Below are positions 1-9,849 of a DNA stretch of 64,000 nt, in pieces. The stretch is from Isoetes taiwanensis. Taxonomy: Eukaryota > Streptophyta > Lycopodiopsida > Isoetales > Isoetaceae. The stretch is taken from the NCBI GenBank assembly GCA_021234155.1, contig JAJEKV010000010.1, forward strand, positions 7,600,871 through 7,664,870. Reading direction: 5' to 3'. Position numbers and translations under genes: made by a program. Numbering within the stretch: position 1 is the stretch's first letter; each line of letters begins with the position of its first letter. The notes beneath the pieces are model-generated. The model saw only the letters and a program-made list of their open reading frames with translations. It was not told the origin of the DNA and did not search any database.

Positions 1-416
1 ATCTTTTCTCCCGCCGCATATCTAGCCATGGTACCTTCTGACACTTTCGTTTTAATGATATCTCACTTCGAGTTGCCAGCATTAAATGACATTCCTTCTT
101 TTCACGCCCGTCAAACATAAATGTGCGTCCTTTCACCAGCTGTCACATCCGATCATTCTCTTACGTCTCATCGTCACCGTTCATTGCTTCTTCCTTTACC
201 GTTTGGGGACTTAGCCAAACTTTTGCCTCTCAATCGCCTACTTCGCATCTGTCGCCACCTGGCATCATCAACGGTTGCCGGTTCGCCCTCATCATGCCCC
301 TTCGCCTACACTTGCGCGCCCTAAAACCTTTTCGTCTATCTGCGCCTTCGTCTTCTGTTCTCCGCTCTCCGCCTTCTCAAGATCATCCTTCCGGTTCCTC
401 TCCGATGCTTTTCGCC

Positions 417-3400
417 ATGGCTGCGCCCAAATTTCCTACCCTTCAAGCTTCTGCTCCAAGGGATCCGGCTCTTTTCGAGTCTGTATCTTTCTTGACGCCC
501 ACTTTTCGTGAAGCCCTCATTGGCCCAAATCGTGAAGTCGCGGAGCGCCAGAAGCTTTATGAATTCTCGCAAATGGAACTCCCGGCCCCAAATCCAGAAC
601 AATTGAAGCAGTTCATTGCTCACATCGTCAACAGCCCGAATGGATACGCTACTGTGGTCGATGGCACCACCATTTTGCTTACCCCGCCCCTGATTTCTGA
701 GGTATTCCGTATTCCTTTGCAAACACCTTGTTTATCTTGGGTTGCCTTACAGGATATAGATGTCACTGAATTCGGCGCTCCTGCTTATCAAGCAAACATG
801 CATCGCCTGACCAATATTGCCAAGTCCCATGACACTTTTGTTAAGTTTTTGTGGCAAAAGTTACTTGGGTATTCTATCAAGAACACCCACATCAATAAGC
901 CGTTCTATAATCTGGTGATCACAGCAATCCACTCCAACCACCACGTGGATTGGCCCCAGCTGTTGTTCTACCGCCTTCTTCAAGAAGTAGACCGTATTCG
1001 GGCTACCCCCTCCTCTGTTACTGAAGTTTCAGTGGGTGGCCATCTTCAAGCCATCATCCGTCGTTACCTTCCTCCATCAGCTTCTGTTTCTCATGCTTCC
1101 ACTCAGCAGTCATTTCATTCCCTTCCTCAAAATCAACCAGTTGGCACTTCCTGCCCTTCTTCTTCTGGTCATGTCCAGCATAACACCACGCATGTCACTG
1201 TCTCCTCTTCCTCTACAAAAACGAGGCCCTCCAGTTCTCATCATGTCTCACAAACGTCACAAACACGGCAACAGCAGGCCCCTCCGCCTCCACATCCTCG
1301 CCAGCTTCTGTATCAATACCAGCAGGATGTTCAAGCTGCTGCTCTAAAGTTACAAGAATCCCAGGATGCTCTCATGAATGGGGTTCAAGCGTCCCTGGAG
1401 GCCTCAGACGCAGTTCACCGAGACCTTCACGCAGCTACCACGCAAGTTCACACTCTGGAGACCAGCTCCAAGCCAAGCACGAGGCTCTTTTACAGGCCCG
1501 TGAGGATCTAAAGGCTGCCGAAGATCAGCATAGTCTGCTTGCTGATCAGCAGGCTCAATTGCAAACCACCATTCAGGAATTGTTGGAGCAGGTCTTGCAA
1601 GGCCAGGGAGACTCTCTTGGTTGACAAGGATAAGGACATTGCCAAGCTGGACACGCTGTATACAGAGCTCTCTCGGCATTACAACACTCAAGCCCAAGAC
1701 CTTACAGCGCGTGACGCTCAAATTGCCTCTTTAGAAGCCAGCCTTTCCCACGCCCCGACCTCTAAGCTCACGCCTCCAAGATCGCCTTTACGGAGGCTCG
1801 AAAACAGAAAATTATTGATGACGCCGAGATTGCCACGCTTCGACTCAATGTTCCCCGGCAATCTTCTTCACATGCCACGCCTTCTCGAAACGGGTCCGCG
1901 TGATCGATCACTATACATTAGAAAAGGAGAACCGGATCCGTGACCTTGAACAACAGCTACACCAAGCTATTCAGTCTGCTGATGAGGCCCAGACCAAACA
2001 GGAAGGCTACGTTACCATCGCCCTCAACATATCTGTTGACTTCCCTATTCCTTCCAGTTATCTCGATTATGTGGTTGCCCGCCGCCACCTCTTTCTTCTG
2101 AAGTGGTATGCGGCTGATGGTCCAGTTGATGTCCACATTGCAGCGAGGATTTTCTGCGGATCGGCGGACCTCTCCATTGAAGACAAAGGTTTACTCATTG
2201 CCCTTTTAGTCTTTGACCTCATTCCTTTGTGAAGATCCAATATGATCACCTTCCGCGTTGTTCGGTAGATGGCGTGCATTTTCCATGACTTCTATCCGGC
2301 GATACGGGATAAATTTGAGATGGGCCACATCAGAACTTTCAGGGTGACTCAACAGTTCAATGGTTGCTTTTGGATAGCAACCCCTACCTATCTGATCATG
2401 ATAAGACACACGCTCTTCATCAAGAGTACATGCCTGAGCTTGCTCATCATTTACCTCTATGGCAAGCTGAGGCGCTGCGCAGTGAATCTGGAAGAATCTT
2501 GGACATCCCGAGGATCTTCCCTTTGCCCAAGTCTATATGCGACACTTGGCGGGTTACAATCAATCTGCGTGCTCTTCTGGATAGCAAGACAGTTCCCACG
2601 GGTTGGGATAGCCCTCCTGTATACTCTCAGCTCCCCGCTTCTGCTTGGGACCATTGGTGCAAAGCTCTTGATCCCGACCTTGTCCATGACTTGAGGGGAG
2701 CGGGCTCGGCGCCCACGCCCACGGGCATGGCCCCCTCTCCATATGCTTCCCTGGGTGTCCCTCCACGCCCTCGGTTCCTCACCTCTGATTGGCGTCTCCC
2801 CTTTTGGACCAAGGTCCCGAATGGCCACGGCCCCGATCGACTCAGCCTCGGATCTCGGCCGGATCTCCCGTGGGGATCCCGATTTGTCGACGCCTTCCGG
2901 TTGGGAGGATAATGCCACCTTGGACACTATCGAAACTTGGATCTATATTGCCAATGAGCGTGGTTGGCAACGACCCGCTGATGCTATTCATGGCCTCGAC
3001 ACCTTCTTGCGAAATCTTTGCCACCTCACCCGGACCCTTGATTACCGTCGGGCTGGTTTTACGTGCTTGCTCTCAAATGCATCCTGGTCAGCTCCTTAAA
3101 TCGGCAGCATCCCATCTTTTACTGCAACCTGAATGCAAGCGTCAGTGCCTTCGGTCTCCAGACCTGCCTACTCATGGAGTGCCAGTTTGTTTCTTCTGAA
3201 GCCCATGCTGCCCTTGAAGACGTGGTGCGCTCTCATTTCCTCCTTGATGCCGATCCTGCCCTTGGGTTCAACACTCCTCCTGCTCTTCAAAAACGTCAGG
3301 ATCTCATAGGCACTTACCATAATGGTGCCCGTCCTCATTCCCGTGAGGATCACTTTCAGACTCCTGGGTTCCCGCCCTCAGAAACACTTCCTCCTTTTCT

Positions 3401-3437
3401 TCAGACTGAGTGTCGTTTGGTGGGGGGGGAGTGTTAG
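417..3437 (+). pseudogene. Family G copy 1: decayed large ORF of a non-autonomous LTR element
   Basis: I do not recognise the product. The start at 417 is chosen because copy 3 (28041) begins with a matching start (MAAPKFPTLQASAP here, MAASPKLTTLQATAP there). Frame 1 is open to 1511; homology then continues in shifted frames (about 1539-1943, 1900-2232, 2364-2912, 3063-3437), so the reading frame is broken several times. The first third is globular with the segment LISEVFRIPLQ, which recalls plant mobile-element proteins. The middle is Gln/Ala-rich and predicted coiled coil. The last part carries SLNRQHPIFYCNLNASV and CLLMECQFV, both conserved in copy 2. No protease, RT, RNase H or integrase motif is visible. 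The ORF runs up to a G-rich polypurine tract next to an LTR, which places it as the internal gene of a non-autonomous retroelement. Gag-like function is inference. Confidence 0.6.
3419..3431 (+). other. Polypurine tract, family G copy 1
   Basis: The purine run GGTGGGGGGGGAG ends exactly where TGTTAG begins. The same arrangement occurs at 13427-13438 in copy 2. This is the expected plus-strand priming site upstream of a 3' LTR. Confidence 0.65.
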
Positions 3438-3766
3438 TCCTCAGGACTATTCATGCATACGACGGACCAGGTCAAGTCCAAGGATCCACCGATCGAGCCG
3501 CGAAGTCGGTCGTCAAAGGCCCAGCCGAGAGACCAAGCGGCGTTGACCACGCATCCAAAGCTGCGTCGCGCAATAAGAGGCGCCCGCTCATACAAGTGGC
3601 GGCCCGTCACCGCACCGGCGTCGGCGTCAGCGGGATTTCGGAGGCTTTTCAAGAGGCACTGGGGCAAAGATCCTGCAAATCGGGCCTCCTTCCGTGAGTC
3701 ACGACCAAATCGATCCCGAGTGTCTATATTGCGCCAAAGGCCATTGTACTATATATATGAGTAGAG
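3432..3766 (+). mobile_element. Family G copy 1, truncated 3' LTR
   Basis: It begins TGTTAGTCC after the polypurine tract and shares GACTATTC and the promoter-like TTGTACTATATATA (about 3743-3756) with the LTR of copy 2 (13439-13868). The remaining third of the LTR (downstream of the TATA region) is missing: sequence from about 3767 on belongs to the H3-like ORF on the opposite strand. The exact junction is uncertain by some 15 bp. Confidence 0.55.
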
Positions 3767-4927
3767 CTAGCATATGAGTTTTAGATGAGTTAACGGGGCA
3801 CGGGAGATCAAGAACCCGAAGCTACGCTGAAAATGCCTGATCTCCCTCAGGGCTTTCCTCTCACTCTCCTTCCTGCCGGTTCTCTTTTTGCCTAGTGGTC
3901 TAGGAGGCTTGGGCTTCTTGGGTGGCGGCTTTAGGGTCTGGCTCTTCGTCGGATGTCCACCTTCGATGACCCGTACTCTGTTCTACTGATAATATGTGTT
4001 GTACGCCTCCCACTTTGCCATGAAGGCATTGTGCTCCCTTAGTTTCTTCTGATAGACCTTGACGGGGTCTATCACATACGCCTCTCGAGCCGGCCGCGGT
4101 GCTTTGTTTCGGTCCCACGTCGGGTATGGTGGGGGCTTCTGCACCTGCTCGGGCTGCTCCGGGTCGGGTATTGCCTGCTCATCAGCTGGGGGTTTAGAAC
4201 AGCTTCCCCCTTCGGTGTTGGGGATGAAGTCTTCATCTTCAGAGTCGTCGGAGGAGGGCGGGGGCTGGTCAGCTGATGGTTCGGTGATGACGACCTTGGG
4301 GTTGGGGGTCTTTATTCGTTTGACCTTCATGAGTTTTCTTTTGCCCACCACCACGAACTTCCCCTTCTTTTTCTTCAGCTCGTCGGCCGCTTTCGCCTCC
4401 TCGTCTTCCCTCTTTCTCTTCTTTTCTGCCTTCTTCTCCCGACGGCGTTCTTTGGCTTCATACTTCTTGATCCACACCGCGAGGTCTTGTTCCTCGCTTG
4501 GCTCGAGTGTTGGCTCTCTCTGCTCTTCTTGCTCCTCGGCCTCCTTCTCTCGAATCCAAGCTTCGAGTTGCTCCTCGATGGTTGGCTCAGGAGTCGGCTG
4601 CCTCTGCTCTTCCTTCTCTTCGGCCGCTCGATCTTGTTCCTGCTTCTTCTTCCTTTCCTCCTCCTCTACTTCTTCAAGAATCTTCTGCATGACGTCTGGT
4701 TCCTCATTGTCGAGGACCTCTGTCCCCGCGTTGGAGTGTACCTCGTCTTGATCGACCTGCTGGGATCCTTCGCTTTGGTGTTCATCTGAAGCCGCTCCCT
4801 CGCTCGATGAAGGCTGGCCATGTCTAAGAAGGCGCTCCTGAAGCATTCTCTGTATCAGGCTGGGATCATGGGCGCTGGGCGATTCGCCCGGTCGGGGAAC
4901 TCGAGCGGTCTGCTTGGTCCGGGCCAT
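3767..4927 (-). pseudogene. Retrotransposon ORF with histone H3 tail and H3/CENH3-like C-terminus (copy A)
   Basis: The frame is 386 codons with one internal TAG at 3983-3985 (codon 315). Residues 1-10 are MARTKQTARV: the H3 tail through R8 after Met removal, with Val at the K9 position. Residues 20-180 are Glu/Lys/Gln-rich predicted coiled coil with a tandem repeat (106-130 and 134-158, each EEQR-x-PT-x-EP followed by W-I). Residues 159-206 are Lys/Arg-rich, a likely nuclear signal; 225-233 is SSDDSEDED; 265-269 is PPPYP; 280-313 is a helix also found in copy B. Past the stop, ALREIRHFQRSFGFLISRAP (residues 359 on) matches H3 alpha-N/alpha-1; HF for KY and AP after the LLI-type core are CENH3-like. 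The frame ends where family G sequence begins. On this strand it follows an LTR, a primer site and a TATA box. Tail and fold matches are seen; a chromatin role is inferred. Confidence 0.85.
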
Positions 4928-5026
4928 GTTTGACGGCTCGTCAATCCAAGGTCGGCGCCGAAAAATCGCCTTAGCAAGGGGGAGCGATTTTTCTAAGGAA
5001 GAACGTGGAAATGGGGGGTCCTAGGT

Positions 5027-5036
5027 CTATTTATAG
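5027..5036 (-). promoter_or_regulatory. TATA box of the H3-like ORF, copy A
   Basis: On the minus strand CTATAAATAGACCTAGG lies about 100 bases before the ATG at 4927. Copy B has CTATAAATGGACCCTTAGGG at the same distance from its ATG. A TATA box well inside the element and apart from the LTR suggests the ORF has its own promoter. Confidence 0.6.
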
Positions 5037-5135
5037 ATGGGCAATTTTTAGGTCAAATTTCAAACTCCCTGTTTGGGTCATCTAAAACACTTATTATCTT
5101 ACTACATGGCTAAATTTAAGCATTTCCAACCTCAT

Positions 5136-5203
5136 GGTCTCATACATTGCGCCCAGACCAATAATGAAAGTTTCATTTTTGCTCCTGGCGCGACGTGTGA
5201 GAC
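5136..5203 (-). repeat. Leader hairpin repeat 1, copy A element
   Basis: The arms GTCTCATACATTGCGCC-type and GGCGCGACGTGTGAGAC are inverted copies separated by about 35 bases. A second, better-paired copy lies about 215 bp further towards the LTR (5351-5417). It sits in the untranslated leader between primer site and ORF. Confidence 0.6.
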
Positions 5204-5350
5204 ATGGTAGATTTTGATGCTAAATTTTATACTTTCTAAGCATGTTTTTGATAATGTAACATACTAATCTAGCTAGTTTTTAGCTTAAAATTCGAATTAC
5301 CATGTTGCTTTTCTAAAATTCATCACTTTTCAAGGTGTTTTGGTCTCAAT

Positions 5351-5417
5351 GTCTCACACGTTGCGCCCAGCCCGAAAATGAACTTTTCATTATTGGTCCT
5401 GGCGCGACGTGTGAGAC
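5351..5417 (-). repeat. Leader hairpin repeat 2, copy A element
   Basis: GTCTCACACGTTGCGCC pairs with GGCGCGACGTGTGAGAC with one mismatch, enclosing an AT-rich loop of about 33 bases. It is a near-duplicate of 5136-5203. A dimerisation, packaging or protein-binding role is possible but not shown. Confidence 0.65.
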
Positions 5418-5607
5418 CATCCTACTTTTGAAGAGTTTGGCTCACTAATTTTAGTCTTTTTATATTCTAATTCACTTAGCTGTTACTAGCTTAGCATATA
5501 CTACAAAAATGAGAAATTTTTTTTCCATTTTTCGAGGTTTGAGGATCCTATCAAGTTAGTACTACTGGGAGCATGGTCAGTGCTTTGCTCTTGGTCTCCA
5601 AGAATAT

Positions 5608-5620
5608 TGCTCTGATACCA
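5608..5620 (-). other. Primer binding site (initiator tRNA-Met type)
   Basis: Minus-strand TGGTATCAGAGCA, one base inside the LTR end. TGGTATCAGAGC complements the 3' end of plant initiator tRNA-Met and is the standard primer site of many plant LTR retrotransposons. Confidence 0.85.
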
Positions 5621-5621
5621 C

Positions 5622-7524
5622 TGTGACGTCCCCTACTCATATATGATGCCCGCACCGTATACAAACAGGAGTTCATCCCCCATACCAGCTCCATACTGAT
5701 ACATGGCCCTCCACATATCACTGTGACCGTACTGGGTCTCCAGTGGGAAGAATGAAGGGGTCATTTTACCCCGTCTCCCTCAGGGCCTACCTAGCTGCGG
5801 AAGCGTAAACATACATGTCAGTAACATAATCATCATATACCCACCTCAAAGGGTAGCACATCAACATCTGCATAGACAAAGATCAACACAGCACAAGGGG
5901 AGTTCCTACCCAAGGCTCAGACTCCAGGGGATGACTGACAAGCTTGGGTCTCCAGAGTTCATTGCAGACAGAATCATGACAATGGATTTGGCTGGCATAA
6001 GAACATGGCATTGGGTTGTCCACTCCATCTGCCCCTCCTGTGCACACTTTGCAGAGTAGGTTGAAAAGTGTTGGGACCTGACTGTAGCCCGCCGGATGCA
6101 TAGCCAAAGGGGCTACTCCTGGGTTGCATCTCCCCAGTTCCGATGGGGCAGGTAGGGATCACTCCCACCAGAGGTGTCCATGCTGACCAGTGATGACTTT
6201 AAGGTGTGAAACTTCGTAAAGTTGCTATATTTTACCATTTTTTAAAATCTGAATTCGATGGTTTACTAGGATGCGTACGCTAAAGAACTTCATAAAATCG
6301 CCAAAATTTGATAATATTGCATCCCAATTATAGTAAATTCGCCAAATTAATGGACATTTTACAGTAAAAACCTCAATTTTATGGTAAAACATCCAATTCT
6401 ACTAAATTCGTTTCTATAAAATTGTTGGAAAAATAGGAAACAATCGCCACCATTTCTATAGTTTAGAAGCAGCTAGAGGATGATAAAGTCATCACTGATG
6501 CTGACTCAAGGTGACTAGAGGGCCACTGCCCTTATTCGACTGAACCCACTGGAAAGTGAACACCACTCCACGGGTGTCGAGCCCATGCCATACCCGCGCT
6601 CAGTGGCAAGCCATTAGACCTAGTCACAATGATCCCCGGTAGGCCTTACACACCAGAGGGATCATTCAAGAGTCAGAACACGAACCTCCTTCTTAGCCAG
6701 TCTGGCCCCTTCACCTACAACCAGGTGTGGTTCCTGTACACAGGCCGAATCGACAGTGTGCTAGAGAGGCTACTCTAGGAGCATCAACTACTAAGTTTTA
6801 GGGTCTCTACCCCCCTTCCCAATACAATGAGTTCACAGAGATACATCATCCATATACATCAGAGAAGAACTAAAGAACTAGATCTAATCTATATCATAGA
6901 GTTAGGTTCTTTAGTTAGAGTTTGGTAACTGGGAATCTAAATGGCTGCTATGGGCAATTTAATAGGCTAAACCTACTGATACAAAGACTTGAGGATGGTT
7001 TATGCTATTAAATTGACTAAATACCTGATCCTTGGCTCGCTCCTCCTGCTCTGAACTCGACCATCCTGCTGGGCTGCTAGAAGATGGAGCTAAAAGGGGA
7101 AACTAATGAGTCAAATCGCTCAGACAGAGTCTGGGAGGCGGTTTTGACTCCTGGAGCAAGCAAAACAGAGCTCTAAAACCCTACGGACGAAAATGGCAAG
7201 TTAGGGTTTCTCCTACCTAAATAGACAAGGGTTTAGGGCTAGGGTTTCCAATTATCCCTTTTAAGCATGTGGGATAATTGGGTGTGGCCCACTTGCCTTT
7301 AATGACTAGGTGGCATAAAGTGTCCACATGGGAAAATGTGCACCTAGATAAATGTGCACATTGGAAAATGTGCACATTAATAAATGCACATACCTTGCAA
7401 GTTGCCCCCTAGGGGCTGCCCGCTTGGCTACCTGTCGGCGTACACGTCAGTCGAGGTGGCGTGTACGCGTGTCAAGGTAGTACAGTATACGTCCTGGGAC
7501 CGTATACTGTGCTGGAACGTCACA
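5622..7524 (-). mobile_element. 5' LTR of the H3-like-ORF retrotransposon (1.9 kb)
   Basis: On the minus strand it starts TGTGACGTTCC at 7524 and ends GACGTCACA at 5622, so the termini are TG...CA with an extended inverted TGTGACGT/ACGTCACA. A primer site follows at 5620. A related copy (1,999 bp, same termini and the same following primer-site region) occurs at 49928-51926. Short apparent ORFs inside it (about 5883-6168 minus) match the other copy only as shared LTR sequence, not as a gene. Confidence 0.8.
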
Positions 7525-9480
7525 ATCATCCTATTTGTCCCCACTTTTCCCGCCTTGGTCGTGCACTAACTTCTCCCTCCGACGAAGTTCTTCCTTCTTT
7601 CCTTCTGGCTATGGCGACTTCTTTCTTTTCCTCCTTTCCCTTCCGCTAGCTCTGGCAACCTCTTCATTTTCTTTGCTGGTGACCTCTTCATTTTCTTTTG
7701 GCTATGGCGAGGGCTGGCCTTAGTGACCTTGCATGTTTTTGGATATGATGGCGAATCCAACATCCTTATTACAGAAGAAAGTCTTCTTCTGGCCTGACCA
7801 TTGAGAGGTTTGATTCTTTGGTTGCGGAATTCACAAAAGCTAGAGGAATGGCATTAAGGTTTTTTAAGCCCATATTCTAGCGGCAGGGGCTGGCCGGATC
7901 TGCAAGCACCACCGGCAGCAACTGAAGATGGTGGCTTCGGCTGGTAGGGTTCTTATGTCTGTTGATTTTGGCCCTTATCATATGCTGTAGATTAGTCACC
8001 ATGTTTTGATTCCATAGCCGAGGTTCTAAATTGTCCCTTTGCCATGCAACTGAACAAGACTTGAATTTGGAAATGTGGTCCTCTTCCAGCTGCACTTTAG
8101 CAATTTTGAAATATTGTATGCTACTAGCTCAATTTGCATAGTCTGATTTCTACAAATAATGTTATGCAGCAAGTTTGGAGAAAACCACATCGAACATGCA
8201 GAAGTATCACATAAAGGAGCTGACTGACAAAATGAAATAGTTGCAAGCTCGTCCACGAAGCACTGTGGTTCTGACATGATTTTGCATGAGTTCTTATTGT
8301 TTTCGTTGTTTTTTGCATAGACAATGCGGACAAATGAACATGCAGCTTCTCTAACTGTGACAAAGGACTATGCGGCTGTGAGACGCAAGTAATGCAGCTT
8401 CTTGTAGATGAACCTTGATCTTTCTTTTCTCCTTCTCACTTATTTGTGTTTGTTTCTTTTCTCCTTCTCACTGATTTGTGTTCATCCTTTTCTTATCAGG
8501 ACTGCCAATAAAGCTGTTGCCAATTTTTGAGAAGCTCTGTTTTTAGTGCTTAGATTTCTCTAAGTCAGATTCAATTTGGAAGGCTTATTAATGCCTTTGT
8601 TTACTATCAAGAATTCAAAGTATGTTTCTTGCTGTGTATCTGTTTCTTTCATTCAATAATACCAAAACTGATCATATTATTTTTCTCAATGCCTTTGTTT
8701 TACTATCAAGAATTTAAAATATTCAAAATATACCTTTGTTTACAATAAAAAATTTGAAACATTCAAAATATATGAAGTTGTTTAACAACTAGAAAATGAA
8801 TGTATGGACTATTGGATAAGAGCTAAAGTAGCAATGAATACAATCCCCAAAGATAAAAAGAATAGGTCTGGTTGCTTCAAGGAAACAATGGTAGCATTAA
8901 AAGAAAAAAAAAATATCTTTTTTAAGAAAACGACGTTAGCAATTTAAAGAAACAACGTTAGATTGCTTAAAAGCATGTATGTTTTTGAAGGAAACAACGC
9001 TAGGTTGCTTAAAAACAACATATAGAAACCAAATTTTTACCCTAAAAAACTACACTTAAGAAAACTACACAAGTTTTATACCTGTAATAACTACACTTAA
9101 AAACTACACCTTTCTACATGTGGATATTTTGCTAAACCACCTGTTATTATTTAGTAAAAATAACGCTTGAAAACAACTACTATCCACGTGGATATTATGT
9201 TAAACCACATGTTGATTTTTTAGTAAAAACAACACTTAAAAACAACTACTATTACCACATGCGGATATTCTGTAAAACCACATGTTATTTTCTTAGTAAA
9301 AACAAAAAAAAACAACACCTAAAAACAACGCATTGAATTTTTTTCGAAAGGCTATCAATTTTCTATGCATAGACTTTTTAGCCAAAAACTACACGTTGTT
9401 TCTAGCATTTTCGGAACAAAACAACAGGTGGGCTTTAAGTGTTGTTTTTCTACAAAAAATACAGCAAAAAACTACACATA
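7525..9480. other. Intergenic, mostly unassigned
   Basis: 7560-7760 holds short C/T-rich direct repeats containing GGCTATGGCGA. 8850-9480 is AT-rich with many short AACAAC-type repeats and recurring CCACATG-containing segments (about 9110-9290). The only gene-like segment is at 8321-8530, listed separately. Confidence 0.4.
8321..8530 (+). pseudogene. Possible 3' exons of an unrecognised gene or gene fragment
   Basis: An acceptor (TTTTTGCATAG) precedes an open exon 8321-8388 ending before GTAATG. A second acceptor (CTTATCAG) precedes 8500-8530, and splicing keeps the frame to give KDYAAVRRKTANKAVANF then TGA. An upstream segment near 8168 encodes KYHIKELTDKMK in a helical pattern, but I found no clean splice linking it. 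I do not recognise the product. It may be a gene fragment captured by a transposon. Confidence 0.25.
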
Positions 9481-9646
9481 GAGCCAAATTTGGGGTTAGT
9501 GTGTATGCTCCTCCTCGAGCATCACAAACCATAGACTACACCATCCCATGGTGTCCAAGATCAAGTCATGACCTACCATCCAATGGTATTTCGAGTCATA
9601 CTTGCCTCCATGGGGACTCGAACTCGAGCACTGCTCTGATACTAAA

Positions 9647-9791
9647 TGTAACGTTCCTAACCGACATGCCCTTAACCAACTAGGCAAAATCGTCTAGATG
9701 TTTATGAGTAGTCGCTTCTACCCATTTATGCCGGTGTCTCGGGAATGCGACACCAAGATCCACTCGAGCGGTCTCCCATGGGTCCGTTACA
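9647..9791 (-). mobile_element. Short LTR of a TRIM-like element, copy 1
   Basis: Minus strand TGTAACGGACCC (9791) to AACGTTACA (9647), 145 bp, followed by a decayed primer site (TTTAGTATCAGAGCA, about 9632-9646). It matches the LTRs at 35768-35903 and 36029-36143, sharing CGAGACACCGGCATAAATGG and GAAGCGACTACTCATAAAC. Internal sequence with GATGCTCGAGGAGGAGCAT continues to about 9500; no second LTR is seen. Confidence 0.65.
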
Positions 9792-9849
9792 CTTTTTTAT
9801 ACACTCTTTCCACTTGTAATTTGTAGTGAATTCCAGTCCAAGATATTTG

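Noticed and set aside
4059-4751. Long plus-strand Ser-rich frame (230 aa)
   Set aside because: It is the antisense shadow of the Glu/Lys-rich H3-like ORF; Ser/Cys/Phe runs arise from reverse-reading GAG/GAA/AAG codons.
5883-6168. ORF conserved with 50889-51113
   Set aside because: Similarity is explained by the two copies of the same LTR; the frames carry no domain and are not preserved at their ends.
9630-9646. Possible tRNA gene at TATCAGAGCA-type sites (also 35906, 51928, 5608)
   Set aside because: Only 13-15 bases match; no cloverleaf follows. They are retrotransposon primer sites.
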